From Apodemus sylvaticus (lineage: Eukaryota > Chordata > Mammalia > Rodentia > Muridae): a stretch of 64,000 nucleotides of DNA. Both the position numbers and the translations under genes were made by a program. The stretch covers positions 126,145,759 through 126,209,758 of the forward strand of contig NC_067473.1 in the NCBI RefSeq assembly GCF_947179515.1, given 5' to 3'. The notes beneath the pieces are model-generated. The model had not been told where the DNA came from, made no database searches, and saw only the letters and a list, made by a program, of their open reading frames with translations. Of this stretch, positions 10,623 to 22,002 are shown one piece after another; position 1 is the stretch's first letter, and the number at the start of each line of letters is the position of its first letter.

Positions 10623-11410
10623 AAAAATAATATCTGAGATGGAAAAAAAATACTAGTATAAGAGCATTCATACCTTTTCAATAAAGATGGAAAAATGAAT
10701 GTTTCTGCAAGAAAAAAACCCAAAAAGCAAACAAACAAAACCCCATAGCCTATCTCTCTTCTACAATTGATTCCCAGCTCAGGGGTCTCCGGTACTTCTC
10801 TGATTCCCTACAAAGTGAAAACTGTAAAAATAGGGGCACACTTTTTAAAGTATAGGTAAAGATAGTACAGATGATGGATGCCCAGAAATGGCAGAGTAAG
10901 AAAAGAGAAGTCCTGACCAGAAAGATACACTTTCTGGGACCTCCTATTTCTGGAAGAGAATGCAGAGGGTAACAATGTTTGTAGCTTCTTGCTAATTTGC
11001 CCCAGAGCCAAATCTGGTCCCCACTCTTGACCCAGAACATCTGGTTTGAAATCAGTCTTGGAGTCTTCTAAAGCACATACTCGGTATGGTGACTGCCAGA
11101 GCGAGAGGCAGAAAAATGGGTGAGCTAATCAAGTGTTCGCTCATGAAGCGGATGAACACAGGGTTCTTTCATGCAGGATTTGTACAGCTCAGAGCCCAGG
11201 GAGACAGGACCTATCACCCAGCAGCCCGCTCAACACAGGAGGGAGATTTGTGGATCTCAAGTTAGATAGTATCTGTCATGGGATTGGCCAATGGTTTATA
11301 AAAGTATATTTTGTTCTCTTCTGTAAAAGGTCAGAACTCAAGTTTTGTTGTTGTTGTTGTTGTTGTTTTATATTCATGTATAAATGTAAAATGTACCAAG
11401 ATAAGTATGT
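10623..11410. other. Unassigned, with (GTT)n at 11341-11367
   Basis: No gene recognised. A purine/A-rich stretch is at 10640-10740 and a short (GTT)n microsatellite at 11341-11367. Confidence 0.5.
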
Positions 11411-11703
11411 CTTGGAGACGGGAAGATGGCTCAGCTGGCAAAGCATCTGTCCTGCAGGTATGGGGAGACCTGAGTTCAAATCCCCAGGACCTATGTAAAA
11501 AGCTGGGTGTGTCAACACACATTTGTAATATTAACACTGAGGAAGCAGAGACAGGGGATCTCTAGAACTCTCTGGCCAGCCAGCCCGGCCTAATTGAAAA
11601 AGCTCCAGGTTTAGTGAGAGACCTTGCCTCAAAAGTAAGGTGGGGTGTGATTACAGAAGGCACCTGTTCCACACACACTTGTGTGCACAGACACAAGTGC
11701 ACA
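11411..11703 (+). mobile_element. B4-type SINE
   Basis: The tRNA-like head (gaagatggctcagctggcaaagc, gagttcaaatccccagga) is joined to a B1-like body (gctgggtgtgtcaacac, gaccttgcctcaaaa) and the characteristic tail with cacacacttgtgtgc. The same architecture appears at 17043, 39828 and 63603. Confidence 0.8.
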
Positions 11704-12060
11704 GGCAAACAAAAGATACAAAGACCTTGACAGTTTCTAGGAGACAGTTGGGAATTTTTTCCTTAAGCCTACATTTCACAGTTCCAACAGAACATCATTT
11801 GTACTTTCCTACACGAATCTGATTTTGCAGTTCAACACTAGTTCCCGTATTTATCAACCACATGTGATAATACCTTACAGGTGAAAAGTATTTTACCAAT
11901 TATAGACCACTGGTAAACATCTTTTTTTCCTGGCGAGGCACTTTCAACTTGCTAAAATTTCTTCAGTGTGTACTGTCATCTTGGACCCTGCAAGTGGTCC
12001 TGAAGCCACCTGTCACATCTTGTTTGAGAAAACACACACAAGGAAGAGGGATTGCTAAAC
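11704..12060. other. Unassigned
   Basis: No repeat or coding pattern recognised. Confidence 0.5.
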
Positions 12061-12600
12061 TCACAGGATGAAGCTGTCACCAAAAGCTGGCATGTTAGAT
12101 CCCTTGCGGTGAGCAGGGAGGGACACAGGAAGATGGCCTGAACTGGGTGTATTTAACCCAAGAGGATAGAAGCTGAAGAGCCTGGGCAATCGGCAGGAAA
12201 GCCAGTGTGGGAAGCGCGTGAGCTCGCTGTTGGAAGAGCCAAGTGTCCAGTGAAAGGAGAAATAACGACAGACACAGAGCACAGTACCGCAGCCAGCGCG
12301 GGAACAGGAAACCGAGGGTCTATGTGAAACCGAGGCAAGGTGAGAGGTCAAGGGACAGCGTGAACTGGCCGCTACCCAAACACCGGCCTCCAATCCAGGC
12401 ACTGAGGAGGGAGAGAGGAGAGATGGCCCGGCAGAAGCTGAGCCTTGGAGGCCCAGGAGAAGCTGCAAGAAAAGGAAGGCAGTCGTCAGAGTTGCTGAGG
12501 AAAGACAGGGCGGGAGACAGCAGGGGGTTGGAGGTGGGGCACCTAGAGAAGGGACGCAAGCACGGTGGATCCTGGGAATTCTGCTGAGCCTGCTTTGGGA
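12061..12600. other. GC-richer unique island with clustered CpGs
   Basis: Against an AT-rich background, 12185-12470 carries repeated CpGs (gaagcgcgtgagctcgctg, taccgcagccagcgcggg). Open but non-homologous frames run on both strands. A consensus-like splice donor aaggtgagagg lies at about 12338-12348. No repeat family is recognised. It could be an exon of a non-coding transcript, a regulatory element or chance. Confidence 0.4.
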
Positions 12601-13640
12601 AATCCATTCTCACAATTGTCTCTTCATATAAAACGACCATATTTTTAGTGAACGGTGTGGTGTTTTTCTGGCCAGGCAAACTGTTACTTCCCATCTCACC
12701 ATCAAGTTTCTGCAGCTTCATACAGGACACCTATCCTCCCCTGCTTGGCCTGGAACACATACCCCTCCCCGCCCCCCAGGGCCTGGCCTGGTCCCTTGAG
12801 CCCAAGTGTGTGCTGAACACAGATCTTGTTACCTAGCTCACTACCTGCAGAATAACCCCGTGCAGGTGATGCAGGTCCTTTACCTAGATAACCACAGGGT
12901 TCCCTGCCTTCCCTAGGACTCTGACTTCATGTTCTCTATTGTTTCAAAGATACATTTTTAGGCTCAGGAGGCACTGGCAAGGATTCTTCCGGGGGTTGGG
13001 GGAGGTGGCATTTCACATCTGTAAGAGTTGTGAAATCAGTTTGTCGCAGATAAAGACGGACAGCTGGGGATGGCTGGTGCTCTTTCCACAGTCGGACCAT
13101 TGCGATTGTGCTTCCCTAGGCTGTTCTACCAGGCCTTAGGCAGCTGATTGAGTTTCCTTTGGGGCCATGAGCACTGAGATGGAGCCATTGGGTAGCTGTG
13201 AAATATTTGTTTTTAGTGTTTTCATGGACTTTTCCTAGAGGTGTCTTAAACGTCTTTGGAAAATTTAGATTTGTTTCACTCGAACAATGTAATGTTTACT
13301 ATGATTCTATTTCATCATGTTTTATTTGTGGAGGAAAAGGATAAAGAAAAATAACATAGTAGACATGGGAGAAAGAACAGAGGACCAGATACCTGAATGG
13401 TCAAATGGACATCTCACTAATAACTGGAAACCAAGCGTTTCTTGATAGATAATAGTCAAAATATCGATTTCTTCTTATAGCCGTGAGCTACAATATTAAT
13501 GTTTTGCAATCACTTTGTGCTCTTCCGTAGATCACTTAGACTGGCAGACAGGCTCCCACATGTGATTAAAACATAGTTCTTTGATTCCTCCTCTCACGTC
13601 TCTGTTAATATCTATTAAAGTCACAAACTCATGCTTTAAT
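12601..13640. other. Unassigned
   Basis: No repeat or gene recognised. Confidence 0.5.
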
Positions 13641-13641
13641 A

Positions 13642-13643
13642 TA

Positions 13644-13675
<32 letters not shown>

Positions 13676-13817
13676 ACTTTCATTTATGTGCATGTTGTGT
13701 GGAGGTTGTTACAGGTGGTTGGTTGTGTGCTCCTGCAGTGTGGGTGCTGGGAACTGAACTTCTATCCCCTTGGAAAGCTGCCAGTGCTCCTAACTGCTGA
13801 GTCATCTCTCCAGCTCT
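13642..13817 (-). mobile_element. (TG)n followed by B3-type SINE
   Basis: (TG)n at about 13643-13668. From 13676 the text gtgggtgctgggaactgaac...tgctgagtcatctctccag is the reverse complement of a B3 head and body. Confidence 0.8.
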
Positions 13818-14088
13818 CTGTCCCCTGTGCCTTATCACCTCTGAGCTATGACTGAGAGGCTGCAGGTGATTCAGGCTTACTAAGCTTTGTAAAGGGCCTC
13901 TCTATCTTTTGGTGAAAGCATTTGGACTATTTTCCTTGTCAATGCGTTGTGCAACTTTACACCATATACCTAATCCCGCCTCTGTTTTCAGCTGACGAGT
14001 TGGTAGTCTAGGGAGTTTTTCTGTGTCATTTATTAGATAAGTTTCTGTGTTCTTAGATTGCTTCTGGAATTTCTAATTCCTACTAGTC
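13818..14088. other. Unassigned
   Basis: Nothing recognised in about 270 bases. Confidence 0.5.
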
Positions 14089-14208
14089 AAACCTCCTCCT
14101 CCTCTTCCTTCTCCTCTTCTTCCTCTTCCTCCTCCTCTTCCTCCTTCTTCCTCTTCTTCCTCCTCTCTCCCTCCTCCTCTTTTCTTCTCTCTCCTCTCCT
14201 TTTGCAGT
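14089..14208. repeat. (TCC/TTCC)n polypyrimidine tract
   Basis: About 115 bases almost free of purines on the plus strand. The mirror-like homopurine/homopyrimidine composition can adopt triplex (H-DNA) form. Confidence 0.9.
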
Positions 14209-14241
14209 ATTTTCTTTGGAAATTCCTCTCCGCCCCCCATG

Positions 14242-14246
14242 CTTGT

Positions 14247-14288
<42 letters not shown>
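14242..14288. repeat. (TG)n microsatellite
   Basis: About 20 TG units with one interruption near the start, between the polypyrimidine tract and an ID-type SINE. Confidence 0.9.
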
Positions 14289-14290
<2 letters not shown>

Positions 14291-14361
14291 TGGGAACAAA
14301 ACCTACAGCCTTGGGCTTAGTAAACCAGTACTCTGCCACTGAGCCACATCTCACCTCCTGC
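14289..14361 (-). mobile_element. ID-type SINE
   Basis: The reverse complement reads tggctcagtggcagagtact..aagccc, matching the ID/B4 tRNA-like head. Confidence 0.65.
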
Positions 14362-15697
14362 TTTTAAACCTTAGGTCATTTTTTTGCCTGATTGTCAGTG
14401 CTCAGGTACATTCACTCTCAGAATGCTGAGCATTCTCTGTTATCTTCTATCATTTACTATGTGACTGGCACCCACTTCACTCTTACCATTGTGAATAAGC
14501 AATTGTTGCTTCTAAAATATGTAAGACTTTTATTATGAAAATTAAACATATCAAGGATAGCCTTGGGGTATAGTTGTGGGGCTTGTACCAAGATCCCATG
14601 ACCCTAGCATGAACCACAAGTCATAGCAGGACCGAGGCAACATGCTCCTACAACCTACAGGTGTATGTTTTCCTCAGAGCCTTCCAAGGGAAAGCTCACA
14701 AGGGTCATCTGAGGGCCTGTTAGTCTTTCAACATGTGGGCTCAGCTATTCGGTGCAATACACAGGATAAAAAAAAAAAAACCAATGTTAGACTCCACCTT
14801 ACAAAGACTTGCTAGCTGCCATCCTAATCCTATATCTTACCAAAGTCACCTGCTGCCCTTGAAACCTGAGGAATTCCCTTACAGAGGTTAGAAACAGCCA
14901 TCAATCTGGCAGACTTGGCTTCTGAGAAGCCCTAGAACAGCACCACTTTAAAGATCAGAGCCTTCAGGAAGTTGGGATTCCTGAGTGGGCTTCAGGTCAT
15001 GGGGAGGCCTAAGGCACACAACTAGAGTAGTCTTTTCTCAGTTTCTCTTTAGCAACAATGGACAAGGTTTTGCTCTACCCTGTACTAACACTTTTGATAA
15101 CTGGTCCCGAGTAATGGGATCAATGCTGAGCGAAGAAAAACCTTTTCTCTTTTTGAATTAATTGTCTTATCCATGGCTGTCTTTGGCTGTTTTGTAAATT
15201 CTTCTTTCTTCCATCCTTCTCCACCTCCTTCCTTCGTCCCTTTCAATTCCTGAATACTAGGTAAGAGAGGAAAAAGGATAGAGAGGAAAGGAAAGAGATC
15301 CCTGAATAAAGTCAGGGGACATGAAGGGGGTGAATGTTACCAGTGGACCATTTGCTGCTGATTAGGGGCTTCGAGGTCCTTGGGGCAAGTTTGAACTTTG
15401 ACATCAGGACACCTAATTTCTTCTTGTTTCTTCTTTGTGCACAACCACTTAACAAACTGTGAGCAGCAACAACAAACAACCAATTAACAACCAACCAACA
15501 ACCCACCCAAATCACAAACAACCACCAACAAGCCACCCTGCCCCTTGGGTCGCATTTATATAACCTCTGAGAAGTCTGAAGAGTTCCAAAGGTCACACAT
15601 TCACAGAAATGATCTGAGGTGGCAAAATCATTCCCCTGACAGAACGTGAGGCAAATTATAGTCAATTGCTGTGGACAGTCTGAATCAGCCCCATATC
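14362..15697. other. Unassigned, with a CAA-rich patch
   Basis: No gene or dispersed repeat recognised. 15425-15530 is enriched in CAA/CCAAC words (old simple repeat). An A-run is at 14768-14780. Confidence 0.5.
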
Positions 15698-16862
15698 CCA
15701 CATACATACAAAGAACTCAAGAAGTTAGACTCTAGAGAACCAAATAACCCTATTAAAAATGGGGTACAGAGCTAAACAGAGTTCTCAACTGAGGAACACT
15801 GGATGACTGAGAAACACCTAAAGAAATGTTCAACATCTTTAATCATCAGGGAGATGCAAATCAAAACAACCCTGAGATTCCACCTCACACCAGTCAGAAT
15901 GACAAAGATCAAAAACTCAGGGGACAGCAAATGCTGGAGAGATGTGGAGAAAGAGGAATACTCCTCCATTGCTGGTGGGATTGCAAGCTGGTAAAACCAC
16001 TCTGAAAATCAGTTTGGCGGTTCCTCAGAAAATTAGATATAACACTACCTGAGGATCCAGCTATACCACTCCTGGGCATATACCCAGAAGATGCTCCACT
16101 ATGTTCATAGCAGCCTTATTTATACTAGGCAGAAGCTGGAAAGAACTCAGATGTCTCTCAACAGAGGAATGGATACAGAAAATGTGGTACATTAAACCAA
16201 TGGAGTACTACTCAGCTATTAAAAGCAATGAATTCATTAAAATTCTTAGGCAAATGGATGGAATTAGGAAATATCATCCTGAGTGAGGTAACCAATCACA
16301 AAAGAACATACATGGTAAGCACTCACTGATAAGTGGATATTAGCCCAAGCTCAGAATATCCAAGATACAACTCACAGACCACATGAAGCTCAAGAATAAG
16401 GAAGATCAAAGTGTGAACACTTTGATCCTTATTGGAAAGTGGATCAAAATACCCATGGCTCACAGCCAATCAATAGAATGAACATAGGGTCCCAAATGGA
16501 GCAGCTAGAGAGAGGACCCAAGGAGCTGAAGAGGTTTACAGTCCTGCAGGAGGAACAATAACATGTACCAAACAGTACCCCCAGAGCTCCCAGGAACTAA
16601 ACCACCAACCAAAGAGTACACATGAAGGGACCCATGGCTCCAGCTACATGTGTAGCAGAAGATCACCGTTTCAGACATCAATGAGAGAAGAAGCCGTTGG
16701 TCCTGTGAAGGCTCGATTCCCCAGAATAGGGGAATCCCAGGTCAGAAAAGTGGGGGGGAGGGGTTAAGGAGGGGTGGGGTAATGAGATAGGGGTTTTTGG
16801 AGGGGTAACGAGGAAGGGGGATGCCATTTAAAACGTAAATAAAGCAAATATCTAATAAAAAC
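15698..16862 (+). mobile_element. 5'-truncated L1 with long Mus-type 3' UTR
   Basis: Starts within ORF2 (KELKKLDS region) and runs through the C-terminus (EKHLKKCSTSLIIREMQIKT, LTPVRM, frame-broken after ~15993) to the ISGY-like end near 16340. It then has a ~520-bp 3' UTR of the Mus type ending tatctaataaaa. The long 3' UTR separates it from the short-3'-UTR copies at 3.5, 9.8, 45.8 and 53.6 kb. No target duplication is evident. Confidence 0.9.
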
Positions 16863-17042
16863 AACAAAAAAATAAAAATAAAATGAAAACATATTCTTAT
16901 ATTTCTGTTTATTTTTAACAGATGAAAATTCCAAAATTATCACTACACGTAGCTGTGTTATTATAGGGACAACAGTGACTTACCTGGGTGGAGGAGCAGA
17001 GACTTCCCACTATTTATATCCCAGTTCATAAATGCCTCTCTG
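16863..17042. other. Unassigned
   Basis: Short AT-rich spacer with no recognised feature. Confidence 0.5.
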
Positions 17043-17362
17043 GGCTTGGGAGATAGCTCTAGTGAAACACTTGTGTGCAAACACAAGAACCTGAGTTCAA
17101 CCCCCAGAACCTGCATGAAAAAGACACATGTGGTGGCGCGAGCCTGTATGCCAACTCTAGAGGAAGACACAGGCAGATTCCTGGGGCTAGTTCACTGGCC
17201 AGCGGGCTTAGCACATCTACACAGCTCTATGTCAATGAAAAAAGTCTGTCTCAAAAACAAGCAAACACCTTCAAGGTAGATGGGACAATATTGGAGGTTG
17301 ACCTCTGGCCTCTACACATATGCATGCATGTACACATGCATTCATACATACATGTGCACCCA
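17043..17362 (+). mobile_element. B4-type SINE
   Basis: Full architecture: tRNA-like head (gggagatagctctagtg, gagttcaacccccagaac), B1-like body (gtggtggcgcgagcctgta, tctgtctcaaaaac) and CA-rich tail (gacctctggcctctacaca). Confidence 0.8.
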
Positions 17363-19160
17363 AGAAAAAAATGCATGTGTATACAACAAAGGGGAGAGAG
17401 AGGGAGAGAGGGAGAGTTGACTTTATGTCTAGGTGTATATATGCATTTCCTTCAGAAGCACGTTAATATAGTTTAAAGGTAGCCATAGAAGTCTTTTGAA
17501 TGATGCATGCAGACAGACCATGAGAACACCACCTTGGGGATCCACTGCAGAGAGTAGAATGGAATGGAAACAGAAGAGAAAGTAAATGTTCTCACTGCTT
17601 CCATTAACCCTGAACTCAGTGCCTTTCCTAGGAGCACAGGCGCTTAGGAGTTCAGCAGAGCAGGCGGGAGAAAGAGCAATCATGAGGTTTGCAGGCCAGC
17701 AAACATGGGGTCACAGAGGTTCATAGCATAGGAAGCAACTCGAATCTCTTGCTTCTGCCACACCGATGAATTCTAAAACCAGAAGCATGATGTTCTCTTT
17801 GGATCAAAAGTTGCAAAACGAGAGAATTTAAAAACAAAAATTTTAAAACATGGTTGCTGGCAGAGAATACCTCTCCCATCCATCCATATTCTGGTGTCTC
17901 ACCTCAATGGCCAGAATACATTCAGAGGAGAAGAACTGTGGTCTTTCTTGGTGCACTGACTACAGAAAGACAGACAGGAAGAAGAGACTGAGGTGGAGAA
18001 AGATATGAGGAATTTACACATAATGAAAGCATGATACAAAAGTTACTTAAATGAACAATCAGAAACATATTAATCTATTTCTCCTGTCAGCTGAAGCACA
18101 TACCATGTAGAAAAGAAGAAATCCGAGAAGTGGTAAGAAGACAAGAAATAGGATGGGTGATGCACCTATAGGACTTCCAGAGGATGCAGCAACTATTCAA
18201 ACCATGGAGATAATACCAGATATATACGTAGAAAGCACAGCTGACAGGGTCACAGAAATGGGAAAGGACTTGAAAAACCACACAGGAGGAAAAAAAAAAG
18301 AAAAGAAAAGAAAAAGAAAAAAGGTGTCTTCAATATCCAAAATTCAACAATAATGTAAAAGTAGTAAACTAGGAATAGAAGTAAAGTTGCTTTAGTGGAA
18401 ACTGCCCAGGCATATACTGGGGTGATATGTAGGTATTCCTATAAGAGCCAAAAGCAGGGCTGGTGCTATGCTCTGTTCTTGCTATCTACTGCAAAGCCAG
18501 ACAAGAAGCTAAAAATGACACTAGATTCTGTAGGAAAAGAGAAATTAGAAAAGGCGAACTGCGGATGATTGTCCCACCTCTTAGGACATCTAAAGGAATC
18601 AATCAGAAAAGGATAAATGTAATTAGCACAACTCAGTGAGCTACAAAGTCTCTAAGAGTCAGGAGATTGTTAATGAAGAAACCAAACGCCGGAGCATTCC
18701 AGCAAGACTTTTGAGAAGACTTTTAAAGTTATACTCAAAGTGATAATGAATACATTTCCCATCCTTTAGGGAAATAAGTTTTCATTTCTTCTATAGAAAA
18801 TTAACATGTAAAAACATTAATCTGTACAGCTGTTCTCAGACTCATGGTGGGCAGAGACCTAACAGACCTATTGCTGAATGAAGACATCATTAGTTGAAAT
18901 GCTTCTGAAGCACGTGACCTGCAGAAAGAACATCACAGCAGAGCCTGTTGTAGGACAGACTTGTTTACTCTATGGATGGCATCGTTGGCTGTCTGGCATA
19001 GTGGAAGCCTCAGAAAAGTTCAAATCTCAGAATTCCAGCTAAGGCTTCAATAGAAGCCATATGCCTTTTAGACCACCAGAAAACAAGAAGTCATAGGCTG
19101 GATAGTGTTTAGCTACTGATCATGTGGAGAAGATTTGTTGTGCTATTTGTATGTGGAAAG
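17363..19160. other. Unassigned, probably unique intergenic sequence
   Basis: A GAGA-rich patch is at 17390-17415 and a (GAAAA)n patch at 18288-18325. No other recognisable feature. Confidence 0.5.
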
Positions 19161-19393
19161 GATTTTATTTTAATATTTATTTATTTTATGTGTAGAGGTG
19201 TTTTGATTACATGGTCTGTATCCTGTGAGTACCTGGTGTTCGTAGAGGCCAGAATAGGGCACTGGACCCGTTGAACTACACTTACAGATGGTTATGAGCC
19301 AACAATCGGGTGCTGGGATCTGAACCTAAGTCCTCCACACGAACTTAGTCCTCCACAAGTCCTATCAACTTCTGAGCTGTCTCTACATCCCCC
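19161..19393 (-). mobile_element. B3-type SINE
   Basis: Reverse complement of B3: A/T-rich 3' end on the left, gatggttatgagccaaca, gggtgctgggatctgaacct, ending ctgagctgtctctacatcc. A ~20-base internal duplication of the tcctccacacgaact phrase is visible near 19330-19360. Confidence 0.75.
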
Positions 19394-19435
19394 AATATAA
19401 TTTATATATAATCATGTACTCCCCAATATAAAAAT

Positions 19436-19657
19436 GATTTATATATCCTTATTTTATGTGTATGGCTATGTTACCTGCATATATGTCTATGTACTATGTG
19501 CATACAGTGCCTATTGAGGCCAGAAGAAGGCGTCAGATCCCCAGAAACTGGACTTAGAGATGGTTGTGAGCTGCCATGTGGGTGCTGGGAACTTAACCTG
19601 GGTCCTCAGCAAAAGCAGCCAGTTCTTTTAACTCCTGAGTCATTTCTTCAGCCCCCA
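19436..19657 (-). mobile_element. B3-type SINE, second copy
   Basis: gaggccagaagaaggcgtc, gatggttgtgagctgccatg and ctgagtcatttcttcagcc match the reverse complement of B3. It lies in the same orientation as the copy ~45 bases upstream. Confidence 0.85.
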
Positions 19658-19703
19658 GGTGCAGTTTAAAGATAGAGAAACATATATTTTTGGAATTAAG
19701 GTA

Positions 19704-19723
19704 TATCTATCTATCTATCTTAT

Positions 19724-19769
<46 letters not shown>

Positions 19770-19843
19770 TTTTTTTGCAGGAACTTATTGTCTCAGCCTC
19801 TAGGGTGCTGGGATGGCAAGCATGTGCCACCATGCCTGACAGG
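19704..19843 (-). repeat. (TATC)n, (TA)n and B1 fragment
   Basis: (TATC)n at 19705-19720 and (TA)n at 19736-19766, then the 3' part of a minus-strand B1 (cctctagggtgctgggatgg, catgtgccaccatgcctgac). Confidence 0.75.
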
Positions 19844-20014
19844 CACCTTTCACCTATATAAGTGTATGCCAGTTTTTAAAAAAATATAGTGTGTATGCAT
19901 GTGTACCTTGTCTGTATATCCATCTATATGCTAAGTGCTTCACAGCACCCTCCCCAGCCCCTCCACTGCCACCTCACCATCCCTCCCACTCCCTCCCCAC
20001 TCCTGTTCCAGGAG

Positions 20015-20099
20015 GGTTGATTGCAGGGCCTCATAGATGCCACACAGGCACTCTACCACAGAGCTATTACCCCCCCCCCCCCCCACACACACACACACA
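20015..20099 (-). mobile_element. ID-type SINE fragment with C-run and (CA)n
   Basis: 20015-20069 is the reverse complement of an ID/B4 head (gcagggcctcatagatgcc, ggcactctaccacagagct). It is followed by a run of about 15 C and a short (CA)n. Confidence 0.6.
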
Positions 20100-20695
20100 G
20101 CCTTTATTGGATACACTTCTGAGTAAATCTTACTGGTAATTTTTTTTTTAAATTTCTCTTATGTTATTGGCCTTTTAGGATGCATGGATTAATCATGTAA
20201 CCCAAGCAAAGGTAACACGAAAACTCCCTGAGTTTGTGCCCAGGGCTTCTACTTATAGGTGTGTGTACTCCTTGTTAGAGCATCCGAACTGCTGGTGTCT
20301 CCATTGTGTTTGCAATATGGGAATAAAAGCACCAAACTTACTGAGCTGTGAAAGAAGTTAATATATATAACATTTGAAAATTGTTCAGCACACAGTAATC
20401 ACATTATAAATAAGAGCATGGATTTAATAGTTCTGAAACATTTACCCTAAATTATTTTTATTAGCAGTTAATTTTTATCAATCAATTTTTAAATGAAAAA
20501 CTGAAATGGTTTATAACTGGTACTTTCATGTTTCATAAAAATCATACATCTCTATTTCTTAAGTTAATAAATCCACTTTCATGTGAATTTTCTCATTTTT
20601 CTTCAAATTTAAATGAAAAGTGTAATAATACCTCCACAGAGATACTTGATTTTAAAGAATGGCGATCACGATGAATATACTTGTCGCTTTTGTTG
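20100..20695. other. Unassigned
   Basis: AT-rich, no recognised feature. Confidence 0.5.
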
Positions 20696-20803
20696 CTGTT
20701 TCGTTTTCTTGAGGCTGCTCTGGAGCATCTTGGGTAGAATAGGCTGGCCTCAGGAACCTGACTGCTGGGTGCTGGGATAAGGGTGTGTGTCACCACACAT
20801 GTA
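20696..20803 (-). mobile_element. B1 SINE, diverged
   Basis: gaataggctggcctcaggaa...tgctgggtgctgggataag...gtcaccacacatg is the reverse complement of B1. Confidence 0.7.
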
Positions 20804-21072
20804 GCTTTCTTAGCCCTTCCCCTCCCCCTTCCCTCCCCTTCCCCTCCCCTTCCCTCCCCTCCTCTCCTCCCTTCCCCTGCCCCTTCCCTCCTCTCCTCTC
20901 ATTCCTTCCCCTCCTGGTTCCCTCCCCTCCCTTCCCCTTCTCCTCCCCTTCCCTCCCTTCCCCTCCCCTCCTCTCCTCTCTTCTCCTCTTTTCTCTCTAC
21001 CCCTCCCCTGTGCTCCCCTCCCCTCCCTTCTCTGCTCCTCTCCTCTCTTCTCCTCTCTTTTCCTTTCTTTCA
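20804..21072. repeat. Long polypyrimidine tract, (CCCTTCC)-like
   Basis: About 265 bases built from CCCCTTCCCTCCC-type words, nearly purine-free on the plus strand. It has strong strand asymmetry and potential for triplex, or for G-quadruplex on the minus strand. Open frames across it are low-complexity Ser/Pro/Leu translations. Confidence 0.93.
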
Positions 21073-21304
21073 CTGCTGAGGATTTAAGCCAGGGCAGGGC
21101 GGGGCTTATCTTCCCCAATTTTTATTGCTTCTCACTTATGTACATTGACTCTCACTGACACATTGAGCAAGGGTTTTGAAGAACAAAACAAACAAAAATA
21201 ATGAAACGATCAAAGCGTTTATCTTTGTTTTAAAAATAATGTATGTAGAATTTTTATGCATATGTATGTATGTATGTATGCATGTATGTAATTTTTGTTG
21301 TTGG
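21073..21304. other. Spacer with (GTAT)n
   Basis: A (TATG)n-like run is at about 21258-21291. Otherwise nothing recognised. Confidence 0.6.
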
Positions 21305-21632
21305 TTGTCTTAGGGTTAGCATTGCTGTGAAGAGATACCGTAACCAAGGCAACTCTTATAACAGACGACATTTAATTAGGGCTGGCTTATAGATTCAGAG
21401 GTTCAGTCCATTATCATCTAAGCAGGAAGCATGGTAGCATCCAGGCAGGCATGGAGCTGGAGTTGCTGAGAGTTCAGAAGACAAACAGAAGACTGGCTCA
21501 CTGGCAGTTAAGAGGACAGTCTCAAAGCCCATCCCCACAGTGACACACTTCCACCAAGGTTGCACCATTCCAAGAGGGCCTCACCTTCTAATAGCACCAC
21601 TCCCTGGGCCAAGCATATTTAAACCACCACAT
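21305..21632 (+). mobile_element. Rodent mid-repetitive element, family name uncertain
   Basis: The phrases gctgtgaagagataccgtaa, ccaaggcaactcttataa, catttaattagggctggctt, gttcagtccattatcatc, atggtagcatccaggcaggc and actccctgggccaagcatat form a very common rodent consensus. TGTTGTTG-like words on both sides may be a target duplication. No coding capacity. Confidence 0.6.
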
Positions 21633-22002
21633 TGTTGTTGTGCCTAGGACCTTGTACTTGCTAGACCAGTGCCTGTCTTCCAAGGGTTAACATGCTTAAT
21701 GGCTGGTCCCCAGTGTGGTGAGGTGGGGGAGGGGACTTTAAAGTAAGGGCTAGTGCTAGGTTATTAAGCCTTAGTGAGGTGGGTTATTTTCTAATGAGAT
21801 TGAGGTAGTTCTTGGGAGACTTGAATTTGTTCTTCTGATAATAAGCTGTGAGAGAGAACATTGACTCACTTTCTAGCCATGCAAGCTCATGTATCTCACA
21901 TGATGTCATCTACAGTACCCTGACCCCAGGCTGCTTGCACATGCTACTAAGCTTTAGACTAAATCTAAAGCTGGGAGCAGGATAGCTTCCTTTCCAACCC
22001 AT
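21633..22002. other. Unassigned
   Basis: Possibly a degraded ID/B4 head at 21645-21680. Otherwise nothing recognised. Confidence 0.45.

Noticed and set aside
12061..12730. 114- to 136-codon frames on both strands of the CpG-bearing island
   Set aside because: The plus frame lacks an ATG start, the frames overlap on opposite strands, and I recognise no domain. Kept as a regulatory or non-coding candidate only.
16404..16427. Near-perfect palindrome gatcaaagtgt-ga-acactttgatc
   Set aside because: It is part of the Mus-type L1 3' UTR consensus, so it needs no separate explanation.
20783..21118. Overlapping ~100-codon frames on both strands
   Set aside because: Translation of a polypyrimidine tract; residues are only Ser/Pro/Leu or Arg/Glu/Gly.
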